A stretch of 64,000 nucleotides of DNA from Floccifex porci (GCF_009696175.1 NZ_VUMM01000005.1:1-64000), one strand, 5' to 3'; positions 19,799 through 28,336 are shown, counted from the first letter of the stretch. Program-made: numbers and translations. Notes: generated by a model not told the origin, from the sequence alone.

Positions 19799-20608
19799 AT
19801 GAAAATCGTAAATTTAATTGAAAATACAGGTGAATATCCATTTATGTGTGAACATGGTCTTTCTATTTATGTAGAAACAGAAAACCATAAGATACTGGTA
19901 GATACAGGGCAAAGTGATTTGTTTATACAGAATGCGAAACAGTTAAAGATTGATCTGTCTTTGGTAGATTTGGTTTTTATCAGTCATGGACATTATGATC
20001 ATGCTGGAGGATTGAAATCATTTTTAGACATTAATGACAAAGCACAGATCTATATACATAAAAATGCGAAAAGAGAGTTCTATAGTTTTAAAAAGGATAA
20101 AAGTCATTATATTGGAATGGATTCATTATTGTATTCAAGTCCTCGAATTCATTGGATCGATTATGATTTTAAAATGGATGAAATTTATGTATTTGGAAAT
20201 GTAGCCCATGAAAAATACTGGCCAAAAAGCAATCTTCGATTAAAATATAAAGTAAAGGATAAATATGTTCAGGATTCATTTGATCATGAAATATATGTAG
20301 TGATTCAAAATAAGGTATTGTTGTCGGGATGTGCTCACAATGGAATTGTCAATATCATGGATGAATTTCAAAGAAGATTTAAAAAAGATCCTGAAATTGT
20401 CATTTCAGGTTTTCATATGATACAAAGTCAGTATATGGATGAAGATATACAATGCATTCAGGATATCGCAAAGGATTTAAAATCTAGAAATAGTAACTAT
20501 TATACTGGTCATTGTACAGGAGAATTTGCTTATTCTATATTAAAGAAATACTTGAATTCCCAGATTCATTATATGAAAACAGGAAGTTCAATTGAAATAA
20601 AAGATTAA
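19799..20608 (+). CDS. Metallo-beta-lactamase-fold hydrolase
   Basis: A 269-residue cytoplasmic protein with the MBL metal motif HGHYDHAGG (about residues 64-72). A later histidine lies in SGCAHNGIVNIM and another in SGFHMIQ. The arrangement resembles the family named after 7,8-dihydropterin-6-methyl-4-(beta-D-ribofuranosyl)-aminobenzene-5-phosphate synthase, whose bacterial members have no settled substrate. It is not a beta-lactamase. It stands alone between the kinase terminator and a shared terminator with the hydrogenase gene. No neighbour points to a pathway. Confidence 0.8.
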   Translation: MKIVNLIENTGEYPFMCEHGLSIYVETENHKILVDTGQSDLFIQNAKQLKIDLSLVDLVFISHGHYDHAGGLKSFLDINDKAQIYIHKNAKREFYSFKKDKSHYIGMDSLLYSSPRIHWIDYDFKMDEIYVFGNVAHEKYWPKSNLRLKYKVKDKYVQDSFDHEIYVVIQNKVLLSGCAHNGIVNIMDEFQRRFKKDPEIVISGFHMIQSQYMDEDIQCIQDIAKDLKSRNSNYYTGHCTGEFAYSILKKYLNSQIHYMKTGSSIEIKD

Positions 20609-20632
20609 AGAGGAACAATCGTTCCTCTTTTT
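20607..20632. terminator. Bidirectional terminator between the MBL-fold and hydrogenase genes
   Basis: The inverted repeat AAAGAGGAAC/GTTCCTCTTT has a four-base loop and serves both convergent transcripts. Confidence 0.8.
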
Positions 20633-22151
20633 AGTGCTCACTTACTTCTTCTAAACGATGACCATAATCGGAATCATCAGCTAAAATACGAGTGTTTTCG
20701 TTTGCGTATTTTTTAATTAATGCACTGGATTTAGTGATAGGCTGTAATGTACCTGCACCTGCAACACATCCACCAGGACAAGCCATTCCTTCTAATAGAT
20801 ATCCATTTAAACGACCGGCTTTTGCCATCATCAACATGGACTTACAGTTCTTTAATCCTTCGGCAGCTTGAACTTTTACATCGATTTCAGGGTGCTGTTT
20901 GTTGATCAGATCTTTAACCGCTTTAGCAACTCCTCCACTGACCGCAAAACCACGACCTGTGTTTGAACCTTCTGTTAAAGGATCGCTTTCGGCAATGTTA
21001 GCAAGGTCAATTTTCTTCGCATTGAACATTCCCATAACTTCTTCAAATGTTAAGACAAAATCAATGTCTGAACGGATGGAACGACGACTTGCTTCCAGTT
21101 TCTTTGCGGCACAAGGACCAATGAAAACTACTTTTGCGTTTGGTTTGTCTTTTTTAATTAAACGACCAGTTAAAACCATTGGTGTTAATGCCATTGAAAT
21201 GTAAGGGGCAAATTGAGGGAAGTTCTTTTTTGCCATTACTGACCAGGCTGGACAACAGCTTGTAGCCATAAATGGCTGTTTTTCAGGAACTTTATTTAAG
21301 AAATCTTCCGCTTCTTCAATCGTACATAAATCGGCACCGATGGCTACTTCCACAACATCCGCAAATCCTAACTGTTTCAATGCAGATTTTACTTTATCTG
21401 GAGTAACTTTTGGACCAAACTGACCAACAAAAGCAGGAGCAATTGCTGCAATGACTTCATGTCCTTCTTTCATCGCATAAATTGTCTGGAAAATCTGTCC
21501 TTTATCGACAATGGCACCAAATGGGCAATTGACCAGACATTGACCACAGCTTACGCATTTATCATAGTTGATAACCGCTTTTCCTTCTTCATCGCTAGTA
21601 ATGGCATCCATACCACAGCTGGCAGCACAAGGTCTTTCGATCTTTGTGATGGCATTATATGGACAGGCATCCATACAGCGACCACATTTGATACATTTTT
21701 CCTGATCAACTAAACTGCGACCATTCACAATATGAATCGCATCTCTAGGACAAACTTCTGTACATTGATGAGATAAACATCCCTGGCAGGCATTTGTCAC
21801 AAATATTTTTTTCTCAGGACATGCATTACATGCAAATTTAATAATATTTATAAGTGGATCATCATAATATTTTTTTGCGATCGTACTTTCTTCAATTCCA
21901 TCAGAAATTTTTCCATATTCACTGTGTTCACGAATAGGCAGTCCCATTCCTAAACGCAATCTTTCGCCTATAATTGCTCGTTCAAGAAAGATACTGTTAC
22001 GATATGTCGCTTTTGTACCAGGAAGAATTTCATAAGGAATTTCTTCTATTCTACGTGCATAATCTGTATCATCGGAATAAGCCATTTCAGCAATTGCTGT
22101 GAAAATTCGTCTACGAATATCTGTGACGGAATTATATACTCCTCTTGGCAT
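20631..22151 (-). CDS. Monomeric [FeFe]-hydrogenase, group B-like
   Basis: A 506-residue enzyme predicted to evolve or consume H2 with ferredoxin. The N-terminal part has a Cys-rich motif (NACPEKK...ACQGC) and repeated ferredoxin-type clusters such as CIKCGRCMDACP and CVSCGQCLVNCP. The H-cluster domain shows L1 TSCCPAW, L2 FIGPCAAKK and L3 EGMACPGGCVAGAG. The GPCAAKK form and the absent N-terminal [2Fe-2S] domain point to group B. ATG 22151 follows AAGGAG by nine bases; an upstream in-frame ATG at 22184 overlaps the -10 box. No HydEFG maturases are in the window. A Rex-like site upstream suggests NADH-responsive control. Confidence 0.9.
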   Translation of the reverse strand: MPRGVYNSVTDIRRRIFTAIAEMAYSDDTDYARRIEEIPYEILPGTKATYRNSIFLERAIIGERLRLGMGLPIREHSEYGKISDGIEESTIAKKYYDDPLINIIKFACNACPEKKIFVTNACQGCLSHQCTEVCPRDAIHIVNGRSLVDQEKCIKCGRCMDACPYNAITKIERPCAASCGMDAITSDEEGKAVINYDKCVSCGQCLVNCPFGAIVDKGQIFQTIYAMKEGHEVIAAIAPAFVGQFGPKVTPDKVKSALKQLGFADVVEVAIGADLCTIEEAEDFLNKVPEKQPFMATSCCPAWSVMAKKNFPQFAPYISMALTPMVLTGRLIKKDKPNAKVVFIGPCAAKKLEASRRSIRSDIDFVLTFEEVMGMFNAKKIDLANIAESDPLTEGSNTGRGFAVSGGVAKAVKDLINKQHPEIDVKVQAAEGLKNCKSMLMMAKAGRLNGYLLEGMACPGGCVAGAGTLQPITKSSALIKKYANENTRILADDSDYGHRLEEVSEH

Positions 22152-22216
22152 ACTTAAAATCTCCTTTATTTTTATCAAACCCATTATACAGATAAATATC
22201 TTTATTTAAAAGCCTT

Positions 22217-22234
22217 TTGGTAATAATTTCACAA
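22217..22234. promoter_or_regulatory. Candidate Rex operator between the hydrogenase and rluD-like genes
   Basis: TTGGTAATAATTTCACAA is an 18-base imperfect palindrome whose right arm TTCACAA is a full Rex half-site and whose left arm is TTGGTAA, with a four-base centre. It lies just upstream of the hydrogenase promoter (-10 TATAAT, minus strand, 22188-22183) and covers the -35 of the divergent gene. Confidence 0.55.
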
Positions 22235-22256
22235 ATTTGTATCTATATAGTATACT
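22228..22256 (+). promoter_or_regulatory. Leaderless promoter of the first RluD-type gene
   Basis: TTCACA at 22228-22233, a 17-base spacer and TATACT at 22251-22256. The seventh base after the -10 is the A of ATG 22263, and no ribosome site is present. Confidence 0.6.
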
Positions 22257-22262
22257 ACTGTT

Positions 22263-23123
22263 ATGAAAGAAATGATTATATTAAAGGATGATGCGAATCA
22301 GAGACTGGATAAATATTTATTAAAAACTTTTCCTAATTTATCACAATTTATGATGTATAAAGCCATTCGAAACAAAAAAATAAAAGTAAATCGTAAACGG
22401 GCACAGTTTAATCAATTATTAAAAGAAAAAGATTCTGTTTTATTATTTTTACCTGAGGATGTATGTGAAACAAAAGAAAGAAAAATCAATCCAAAACTTC
22501 CATTAAATATTGTTTATGAAGATTCAAATTATATTTTTGTGAATAAAGAATATGGATTGTTATCCCAAAGCAATCAGAAAAACGGAGATTGTGTGGTAAG
22601 TCGCATACAGACTTATCTTTATGAAAAAGGAGAATACAATTTTAATCAGTCTTCTAGTTTTGCACCATCTATATGCAATCGATTGGATCGAAATACCACC
22701 GGATTAATTATTGGAGCTAAAAATGCCAATGCCTTGCGTCAGATGAATGAAGCCATTTCCAGTCATAAAGTACATAAATATTATCGTGCATGGGTATCTG
22801 GAATTTTAGAAAAAGATGGGGAAATTTCTCTTTATTTACGGAAAGAAAATACTAGAGCCATCATCAGTATGAATAAAAAAGAAGGATATAAAGAAGCCAA
22901 ATTAAAATACAAAGTACTTGAACATAAAGAAAATGAAACTAAAGTTGAAATTGAATTGTTTACAGGAAGATTTCATCAGATTCGAGCTTCTTTTTCCAGT
23001 ATTGGTCATCCACTGGTGGCAGATACAAAATATGGATATAAAGGAAAGAAAAAGAAAATGCAGTTACAGGCCTACAAATTAACTTTTGATTTTGATTTAC
23101 CTGTAATTGAAATCAAAGAATAA
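22263..23123 (+). CDS. RluA/RluD-family pseudouridine synthase (copy 1)
   Basis: A 286-residue enzyme isomerising uridine to pseudouridine in RNA. An N-terminal S4-like RNA-binding segment (residues 8-65, with DANQRLDKYLLKTFPNLS) precedes the catalytic domain. The active-site motif CNRLDRNTTGLIIGAKN contains the catalytic Asp, and TGRFHQIRAS is the conserved KL-type downstream segment. The 23S rRNA target cannot be named. It appears leaderless. A second family member lies 0.5 kb away on the opposite strand, with a membrane protein gene between. Confidence 0.88.
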   Translation: MKEMIILKDDANQRLDKYLLKTFPNLSQFMMYKAIRNKKIKVNRKRAQFNQLLKEKDSVLLFLPEDVCETKERKINPKLPLNIVYEDSNYIFVNKEYGLLSQSNQKNGDCVVSRIQTYLYEKGEYNFNQSSSFAPSICNRLDRNTTGLIIGAKNANALRQMNEAISSHKVHKYYRAWVSGILEKDGEISLYLRKENTRAIISMNKKEGYKEAKLKYKVLEHKENETKVEIELFTGRFHQIRASFSSIGHPLVADTKYGYKGKKKKMQLQAYKLTFDFDLPVIEIKE

Positions 23124-23199
23124 ATTAATTTTTTTACATCAAAATGGTAAAAATGATATTTATAAGGAATATGTAAGAATTGATGATTATAGTAAAAGT

Positions 23200-23673
23200 A
23201 TGAAAATCATTTCTTATTATCGACAAACCCATCATAAATTATGGTTAGATGGATTGGTTCTTGTCCTGTTTCATTATTTACCCATTCCAATTTATGTATC
23301 CATTTTTTTATATTGTTTATGTATACAGGATTATTATACATATTATATATCAAAAAAATGGATACTCCCTTCTCTTGCCTTACTGATTTATTTTCACCCT
23401 TATTCAATCGGTACATCTTTGATATATGGAATACTATCCTATATTATGTATAGAAAACACTGGATGGGAATGGCAGATGTAGCTTATATGTTTTATTTTG
23501 GTCTTCTTATTGGATATGAAAGAATGACCATTGCCATTTTAATCAGTGTAATCTTTGGTTTTTTATTCTTTGTATTAAAAAAAGAAAACATGATTCCATA
23601 CTTATCCTGTTTAAGCATAGGAATTCTGTTTTCTTTATGTAAAGGATATACATTGTTTTATTCTTTTATCTGA
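23200..23673 (+). CDS. Small prepilin-peptidase-like (A24) membrane protein
   Basis: A polytopic protein of about 157 residues resembling the peptidase domain of type IV prepilin peptidases. The two expected catalytic aspartates are in CIQDYYTYYISKKW and HWMGMADVAYMFYFGLL; the canonical second motif is GMGD. Five or so membrane helices are visible. The methylase domain of classical PilD is absent, and no pilin or competence gene lies in the window. ATG 23200 is chosen because TATAGT at 23188-23193 stands at leaderless distance. The reading frame is open back to a TTG at 23107, which would overlap the upstream gene and give 188 residues. Confidence 0.55.
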   Translation: MKIISYYRQTHHKLWLDGLVLVLFHYLPIPIYVSIFLYCLCIQDYYTYYISKKWILPSLALLIYFHPYSIGTSLIYGILSYIMYRKHWMGMADVAYMFYFGLLIGYERMTIAILISVIFGFLFFVLKKENMIPYLSCLSIGILFSLCKGYTLFYSFI

Positions 23674-24503
23674 AATCTTGAATCTAAAGGAATCTGTATA
23701 TCTATTTTATGTTTATATACAGGATGAATAAAACTCATATGAAAATTTTCCAGAAGTAATCCCTTATCATTATAAATCGTTCCATAAATCGGATCGTTTA
23801 TTATGGGATGGGATATAGATTGTAACTGAAGACGAATCTGATGTTTTCTTCCGGTTTCGATTCGAACTTTACATAAAGTCGAATTTGAATATTTTTTTAT
23901 GACTTCAATATGGGATATACTCAATTTTCCATTTGGATGAATGATCATAGCTTTACTGTTATGACGATTTCTGGCTATGTTGGATCGTACTGTTTTTTTA
24001 TGAAAAGGCATTTTTCCCTGTACCAGAGCATAATATTCCTTAATACAGTCATGATTGGCAAGAATGGAATCAAAAAGTCCCTGAAAAAAAGGGAATTTTG
24101 AAAATAATACGATTCCGCTGCATTGAGTGTCTATGCGATGCAGTGCCTGGCTTTCATAAGGCCATCCTTGCTGGTATAAATATTCATTTACCCGATCTTG
24201 AAGATTCTTTGAATGATTGCCATCCTCATGTACCAGTAAAAAAGGAGGCTTATAACAGGCAATAAAAAAGTCATCTTCATATAATATTTTTAAATCTCCT
24301 TTTTGTCTTGAATTTATTTCTTTTAATTTAAAATGAATCGTAACAATTGTATTTTCTAAATATTCTTTCTGATTGGGAACAATCTCATTTTCATTCCATT
24401 TTGATTTTGATATATGAAAATAATGCATTAAATCCTGTATAGAGCATTTTTTTAAAATACGTATTTTCATTGAATAAGGAGTTATGTTTAAATATTGGAT
24501 CAT
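23658..24503 (-). CDS. RluA/RluD-family pseudouridine synthase (copy 2)
   Basis: A 281-residue paralogue of the 22.3 kb gene, clearly diverged. The catalytic motif is ALHRIDTQCSGIVLFSK, followed by TGRKHQIRLQLQSISHPI. The S4-like N-terminus is weaker. Its 3' end overlaps that of the prepilin-peptidase-like gene by 16 bases on the opposite strand. ATG 24503 is chosen because TAAAAT on the minus strand (24515-24510) ends seven bases upstream and no Shine-Dalgarno exists. A downstream ATG at 24470 also lacks a ribosome site. The RNA target is unknown. Confidence 0.85.
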   Translation of the reverse strand: MIQYLNITPYSMKIRILKKCSIQDLMHYFHISKSKWNENEIVPNQKEYLENTIVTIHFKLKEINSRQKGDLKILYEDDFFIACYKPPFLLVHEDGNHSKNLQDRVNEYLYQQGWPYESQALHRIDTQCSGIVLFSKFPFFQGLFDSILANHDCIKEYYALVQGKMPFHKKTVRSNIARNRHNSKAMIIHPNGKLSISHIEVIKKYSNSTLCKVRIETGRKHQIRLQLQSISHPIINDPIYGTIYNDKGLLLENFHMSFIHPVYKHKIDIQIPLDSRFQIKE

Positions 24504-24509
24504 AAAACC

Positions 24510-24515
24510 ATTTTA
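24510..24515 (-). promoter_or_regulatory. Leaderless -10 box of the second RluD-type gene
   Basis: TAAAAT read on the minus strand ends seven bases before ATG 24503. It is back-to-back with the extended -10 (TGTTATAAT, 24526-24534) of the rightward HAD gene. Confidence 0.4.
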
Positions 24516-24525
24516 TAAAAAAAAC

Positions 24526-24534
24526 TGTTATAAT
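24526..24534 (+). promoter_or_regulatory. Extended -10 promoter of the HAD/thyA/folA operon
   Basis: TGT-TATAAT with no clear -35. Transcription should begin near 24541, just ahead of AGGAG at 24544-24548. Confidence 0.5.
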
Positions 24535-24555
24535 AAAAGAGTTAGGAGAATGTTT

Positions 24556-25389
24556 ATGATTGAAAATACAGTAACTTTGGTCGCAACTGATTTGGATGGG
24601 ACTCTATTAAATAATAAAAAAGAAGTATCAGAAATAAATAAGAAAGCTATACGAGATTTGAAACAGAATGGTATCTTTTTTGGAATTGCTTCAGGACGCC
24701 CTGTAGAAACCATTCTAAAAACCATTGAAGACTGGGGAATGTCTAAAGATATTGGTTTTGTGATGGGGATGAATGGTGGAGCAATCTATGATTATCGACT
24801 TCAAAGTAAAGAAGAATACTATCTGTTAGATGGAGAAATTGTGATAGAAATAATGGATTTCTTTAAAGGATACGATGTGAAATTCTGGATTTTGATTGGA
24901 GATGATCGTTACGTGAATGTTTCAACAGAACAGACTCGTGCACATGCCAGATTATATAAAGAAAATGAAATTGAATGCGATTTATATGAATTTGTGAAAA
25001 ATCGCAAGATCAATAAACTGATTTTAAACTTTGATCCAGATTATCAGAAAGTCGTTGAACAACGAGCCAGAGAATATAAAAATGATAAATGCACAGGATT
25101 TTTTACTGCTCAGAATTTATTTGAATTTGTGGATCCTCATATTAATAAAGGATTTGGGATTGAAAAGCTATGTGAACATTTTGGGACTTCAAAAGAGCAT
25201 GTAGTAAGCTTTGGCGATGATTTGAATGATTGTGAAATGCTGATGGCTTCTGGTTGTGGTGTGGCAATGAAAAATGCGAGAAATCGATTAAAGAAAGTGG
25301 CAGACTATGTATCAGAATATACAAATGAAGAGAATGCGATTGCTCATTTTATATACGATTATATTTTAAAGGAGGATCAAAATGTCTAG
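24556..25389 (+). CDS. Cof-type HAD-superfamily phosphatase
   Basis: A 277-residue cytoplasmic phosphatase of HAD subfamily IIB. Motif I is ATDLDGTLLNNK with the nucleophile Asp, motif II is the SGR segment near residue 46, and motif IV is SFGDDLNDCEML near residue 215. Such enzymes dephosphorylate sugar phosphates, FMN or nucleotide derivatives; the substrate cannot be predicted. ATG 24556 has AGGAG seven bases upstream, whereas ATG 24550 is too close and 24484 has no proper ribosome site. The 3' end overlaps thyA by eight bases, so the two are translationally coupled. Confidence 0.88.
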   Translation: MIENTVTLVATDLDGTLLNNKKEVSEINKKAIRDLKQNGIFFGIASGRPVETILKTIEDWGMSKDIGFVMGMNGGAIYDYRLQSKEEYYLLDGEIVIEIMDFFKGYDVKFWILIGDDRYVNVSTEQTRAHARLYKENEIECDLYEFVKNRKINKLILNFDPDYQKVVEQRAREYKNDKCTGFFTAQNLFEFVDPHINKGFGIEKLCEHFGTSKEHVVSFGDDLNDCEMLMASGCGVAMKNARNRLKKVADYVSEYTNEENAIAHFIYDYILKEDQNV

Positions 25390-26254
25390 ATGGGATAAAA
25401 TATATTGTGAACTTTGTCAAACAATTCTGGATGAAGGAATTGAAGTTAAAAATCGAACAGGAATCAATACAGTTAAGATTCCCAGTGCTCACTTTCAACT
25501 GGATGTAGACAAAGAATTTCCTATTCTGACGACAAAACAGCTTTTTATCCGTCAGGCTATTTTAGAGATGTTGTGGATCTATCAGGCGCAGTCAAATGAT
25601 GTACGATGGCTTCAGGAAAGAAATGTCTTTATCTGGGATAAATGGGAAATCGATGAAAATGGTGACTGGATTGATGAAAAAACTGGTAAAGTATTAAAAC
25701 ATTTTGATCCATCCTATGCTCATACAATTGGAACAGCTTATGGGTTTATTGTGAAAAAATATCATCTGATTGATAAACTGATTGATTCTTTAAAAAATGA
25801 TAGAAACGATAGAAGACGTGTGATTTCCTTATGGCAGGATGAATATTTAGATACCGCTGTCCTGCCTAGCTGTGTCTGGTCCAGTGAATGGGATGTGACA
25901 GATGGTTATTTGAATATCTGGGTTCATCAAAGAAGCTGTGATGTTCCTTTAGGACTTCCATTCAATGTAACCCAGTATGCAGTTCTGTTAAAAATGATTG
26001 CACAGGTAACGGGTTTAAAAGCAGGTAAAATTGACTGGTCGATCAAAGATGCACATATTTATGTGAACCAGATCGAAGGAATCAAAGAACAGCTGAATCG
26101 ATATCACAACAATCCGGATATTCCTGCTCCTGAATTCTGGCTGAATCCAGAAATTAAAGACTTTTATGAATTTGATCATTCAAAAGAATGTAAAGACTGT
26201 AAACTGATTGATTATAAACATATGGGTAAAATTAAATTCCCGTTAGCACAATAG
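25382..26254 (+). CDS. thyA: Thymidylate synthase
   Basis: Converts dUMP to dTMP using methylene-tetrahydrofolate. The 290-residue protein has the catalytic cysteine in AVLPSCVWSSEWDV and the dUMP-binding segment VHQRSCDVPLGLPFN. The active-site flap LPSC differs from the E. coli LPPC form, and the protein ends with the expected MGKIKFPLAQ. AAAGGAGG precedes the start inside the end of the HAD gene. The dihydrofolate reductase gene follows after nine bases, a classic thyA-folA pair that regenerates the folate consumed here. Confidence 0.95.
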   Translation: MSRWDKIYCELCQTILDEGIEVKNRTGINTVKIPSAHFQLDVDKEFPILTTKQLFIRQAILEMLWIYQAQSNDVRWLQERNVFIWDKWEIDENGDWIDEKTGKVLKHFDPSYAHTIGTAYGFIVKKYHLIDKLIDSLKNDRNDRRRVISLWQDEYLDTAVLPSCVWSSEWDVTDGYLNIWVHQRSCDVPLGLPFNVTQYAVLLKMIAQVTGLKAGKIDWSIKDAHIYVNQIEGIKEQLNRYHNNPDIPAPEFWLNPEIKDFYEFDHSKECKDCKLIDYKHMGKIKFPLAQ

Positions 26255-26263
26255 GAGATAAAT

Positions 26264-26743
26264 ATGGAACTTGTACAGATTGCGGCCATTGGAAAACGAA
26301 ATGAACTGGGAAAGAACAATGCATTGATATGGCATTTAAAAGAAGATATGAAGTTTTTTCGAAGAATGACAAAAGGACATACGATTGTAATGGGAAGAAA
26401 AACATTTGAATCTTTGCCTGGAATGCTTCCTAAAAGGCATCATATCATCATTACTCGAGATTTATCTTATTCAAAAGAAGGGATTGAAATCTTTCATTCC
26501 ATTGAAGATTTTATAGAATCGTATAAAGAGAAAAAAGAAGAGGTATTTGTGATAGGAGGAGGACAGATCTATTCACAGCTTTTACCGTATTCTTCTCACT
26601 TATATCTTACAGAAATTGATCATGAATTTGATGCCGATGTTTTCTATCCAGAGTTTAACAGAGAAGATTATTATTGTAATGTACTGACAGACTTTGAAGA
26701 AGATGGAATACATTATCGCCATATTGAATATATAAAAAAATAA
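26264..26743 (+). CDS. folA: Dihydrofolate reductase
   Basis: Reduces dihydrofolate to tetrahydrofolate with NADPH. The 159-residue protein shows the N-terminal strand QIAAIGKRNELGKNNALIWHL, the active-site segment KEDMKFFRRMTKGHTIVMGRKTFES and the NADPH loop EVFVIGGGQIYSQLLP. An acidic residue (Glu or Asp of KEDMKFF) stands at the position that protonates substrate. AGGAG precedes the start. It forms an operon with thyA and the HAD phosphatase. The Met20-loop region reads NALIWH, where Trp is retained; trimethoprim response cannot be judged. Confidence 0.95.
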   Translation: MELVQIAAIGKRNELGKNNALIWHLKEDMKFFRRMTKGHTIVMGRKTFESLPGMLPKRHHIIITRDLSYSKEGIEIFHSIEDFIESYKEKKEEVFVIGGGQIYSQLLPYSSHLYLTEIDHEFDADVFYPEFNREDYYCNVLTDFEEDGIHYRHIEYIKK

Positions 26744-26777
26744 AAAAAGGGGGTTGTTACAGCTTGGTAACAGCCCC
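26734..26777 (-). terminator. Terminator after the corA-like gene
   Basis: On the minus strand the stem GGGGCTGTTAC/GTAACAACCCC is followed by CTTTTTTTATTTTTTT. The T run exists only on that side, so it serves the leftward gene. Confidence 0.8.
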
Positions 26778-26780
26778 ATA

Positions 26781-27701
26781 TTATCGTATACGTTTGACAA
26801 TAAACCAGACAAGAAAAGCTAAAGTGATTGAAAAAATAAAAGGAAACCAGGATACAGCCATAGGAAGATCTTTAACATTCATTCCATAAAAACCAAATAC
26901 CATATTAGGAACTTCCATAGAAATTGTGATAATGGTCAAATCTTTCATAGAGAAGTTTAAATTATTGGCAATAATGTTCGAAAATGTATCCATAGTACCA
27001 TTCAATACATCTTTATAAATATGACTCATTTCATTTGCCTGATCAATTTCAATCAGTACATCATCTAATAAATCATTGTCTTCTTCGCTTAACTTAAACT
27101 GACGGCATCTTCTTAATTTTTTTAACGTTACTTCATCAGATTTTAAGGAAGTAGAAAAATAAATCAAAGATTTTTCTAAAGCCAGCATAGATAACAGTTC
27201 TTCATTTTTCATGGTTTCTCTTAATCGAGAAGAGAGTTCTGTAGAATAATGATCGATCTGCTGAAGATAAATCAAATATTTCTGAGAAATCTTTAACATG
27301 AAATGAAGAAAAAACTGAATGGGATTATTTGTATTAATTCCTCTGCTTTTTCCGTTTATAATTTCATTGATTTCTGTATTCTCCGATAAACTGATAGATA
27401 CGATAAACTCATTACATATCACGATACCAAGTGGATAGGTATTGTAGGTTGCATTTTCTGTACGTACCAGATGAGGGCAGTCAATAATAAATAAAGTCTG
27501 ATTCACATCATCATCGTAGTCAATGTGGGCATTTTCAGAACGGTCTAAACTTGATTTTACAAATTCTTCTAATATTCCTAATTCACGAATCAATGTTAAC
27601 TTTTCTTTTCGATTTGGATCCACTACATTGATCCAGCATCCTTTTTCAGGGGAATCAATTTTTTCAATAAATCGATTTTTTGTAATATAGTATTCAATCA
27701 T
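26781..27701 (-). CDS. corA: CorA-family divalent cation transporter
   Basis: A 306-residue protein expected to form a pentameric magnesium or cobalt channel. A long cytoplasmic N-terminal domain (residues 1-245) with helical segments precedes two C-terminal membrane helices. The family signature YGMN is present as FYGMNVKDLP between them, and the chain ends with basic VKRIR. No Shine-Dalgarno sequence precedes the ATG; instead an extended -10 box (TGTTATAAT on the minus strand, 27716-27708) ends seven bases upstream. It may share a region with the acidic-protein gene just upstream but has its own promoter. Confidence 0.88.
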   Translation of the reverse strand: MIEYYITKNRFIEKIDSPEKGCWINVVDPNRKEKLTLIRELGILEEFVKSSLDRSENAHIDYDDDVNQTLFIIDCPHLVRTENATYNTYPLGIVICNEFIVSISLSENTEINEIINGKSRGINTNNPIQFFLHFMLKISQKYLIYLQQIDHYSTELSSRLRETMKNEELLSMLALEKSLIYFSTSLKSDEVTLKKLRRCRQFKLSEEDNDLLDDVLIEIDQANEMSHIYKDVLNGTMDTFSNIIANNLNFSMKDLTIITISMEVPNMVFGFYGMNVKDLPMAVSWFPFIFSITLAFLVWFIVKRIR

Positions 27702-27707
27702 GTAATT

Positions 27708-27716
27708 ATTATAACA
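27708..27716 (-). promoter_or_regulatory. Leaderless extended -10 promoter of corA
   Basis: TGT-TATAAT on the minus strand ends seven bases before ATG 27701. No convincing -35 and no ribosome site are visible. Confidence 0.55.
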
Positions 27717-27727
27717 TTATTTTGATT

Positions 27728-28336
27728 TTATTGAGCGATTTCTTTTATCATTAAAAGTTTTTTCTCATCAAATAATAATGATTTAAATGTCTGTAATTCT
27801 TCATAGTGAACAAAGTCATATTCGGCACGGGACAACATCATACAGACCTGCTGTAAGAATTCTCTTAAATCAATCCAATGTTCACTGGAAATTGCCTGAG
27901 ATAAGGCATGAATATTTTCTTCGATCATTAAAGGCTGAAGATAATTAAATAATGTAGTCGTATTTACATTCATTGAAAAAGAAAGTCTGGCCTGATAAAT
28001 CGGATAGACATAATTTCTTAATAACTTTAAAATGGCTTTAGAATAATATAAAATGCAAGCACTGAAGTCACTATCTTGTACATCCTGATAATACATTTCA
28101 ATATCACAAGCCTGCTCAATTGGATCTAATACAGGCAAATCGCTATATTCTTCAGGATCGATATGTAAAAATTCATAGAAGTCTATTTCTTCTTCCTCTT
28201 CTGACTCTTCCATACTGGAATCTTTCATCTTATGCACCATCTGGTCAGCCATATCGTTTAATTTTTCTTTGTCTTCATCACTTAAATTATCCATCATTTC
28301 TTTTATACGAGAAAAGTCTATGTCACTGAATTTCAT
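27728..28336 (-). CDS. Acidic protein of unknown function
   Basis: I do not recognise this 202-residue soluble protein. Residues 1-55 are very acidic and Met-rich, with MKDSSMEESEEEEEIDFYEFLHI at the centre (two segments: a Met/Ser stretch and a run of five Glu). The remaining 150 residues are predicted mainly helical with no membrane span, no signal peptide and no cysteine-rich motif. GGAGGT lies directly upstream of ATG 28336. It is read in the same direction as corA, 27 bases ahead, and is divergent from the DUF554 gene. Acidic tails like this often bind basic proteins or metal ions, but nothing here supports a specific role. Confidence 0.6.
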   Translation of the reverse strand: MKFSDIDFSRIKEMMDNLSDEDKEKLNDMADQMVHKMKDSSMEESEEEEEIDFYEFLHIDPEEYSDLPVLDPIEQACDIEMYYQDVQDSDFSACILYYSKAILKLLRNYVYPIYQARLSFSMNVNTTTLFNYLQPLMIEENIHALSQAISSEHWIDLREFLQQVCMMLSRAEYDFVHYEELQTFKSLLFDEKKLLMIKEIAQ

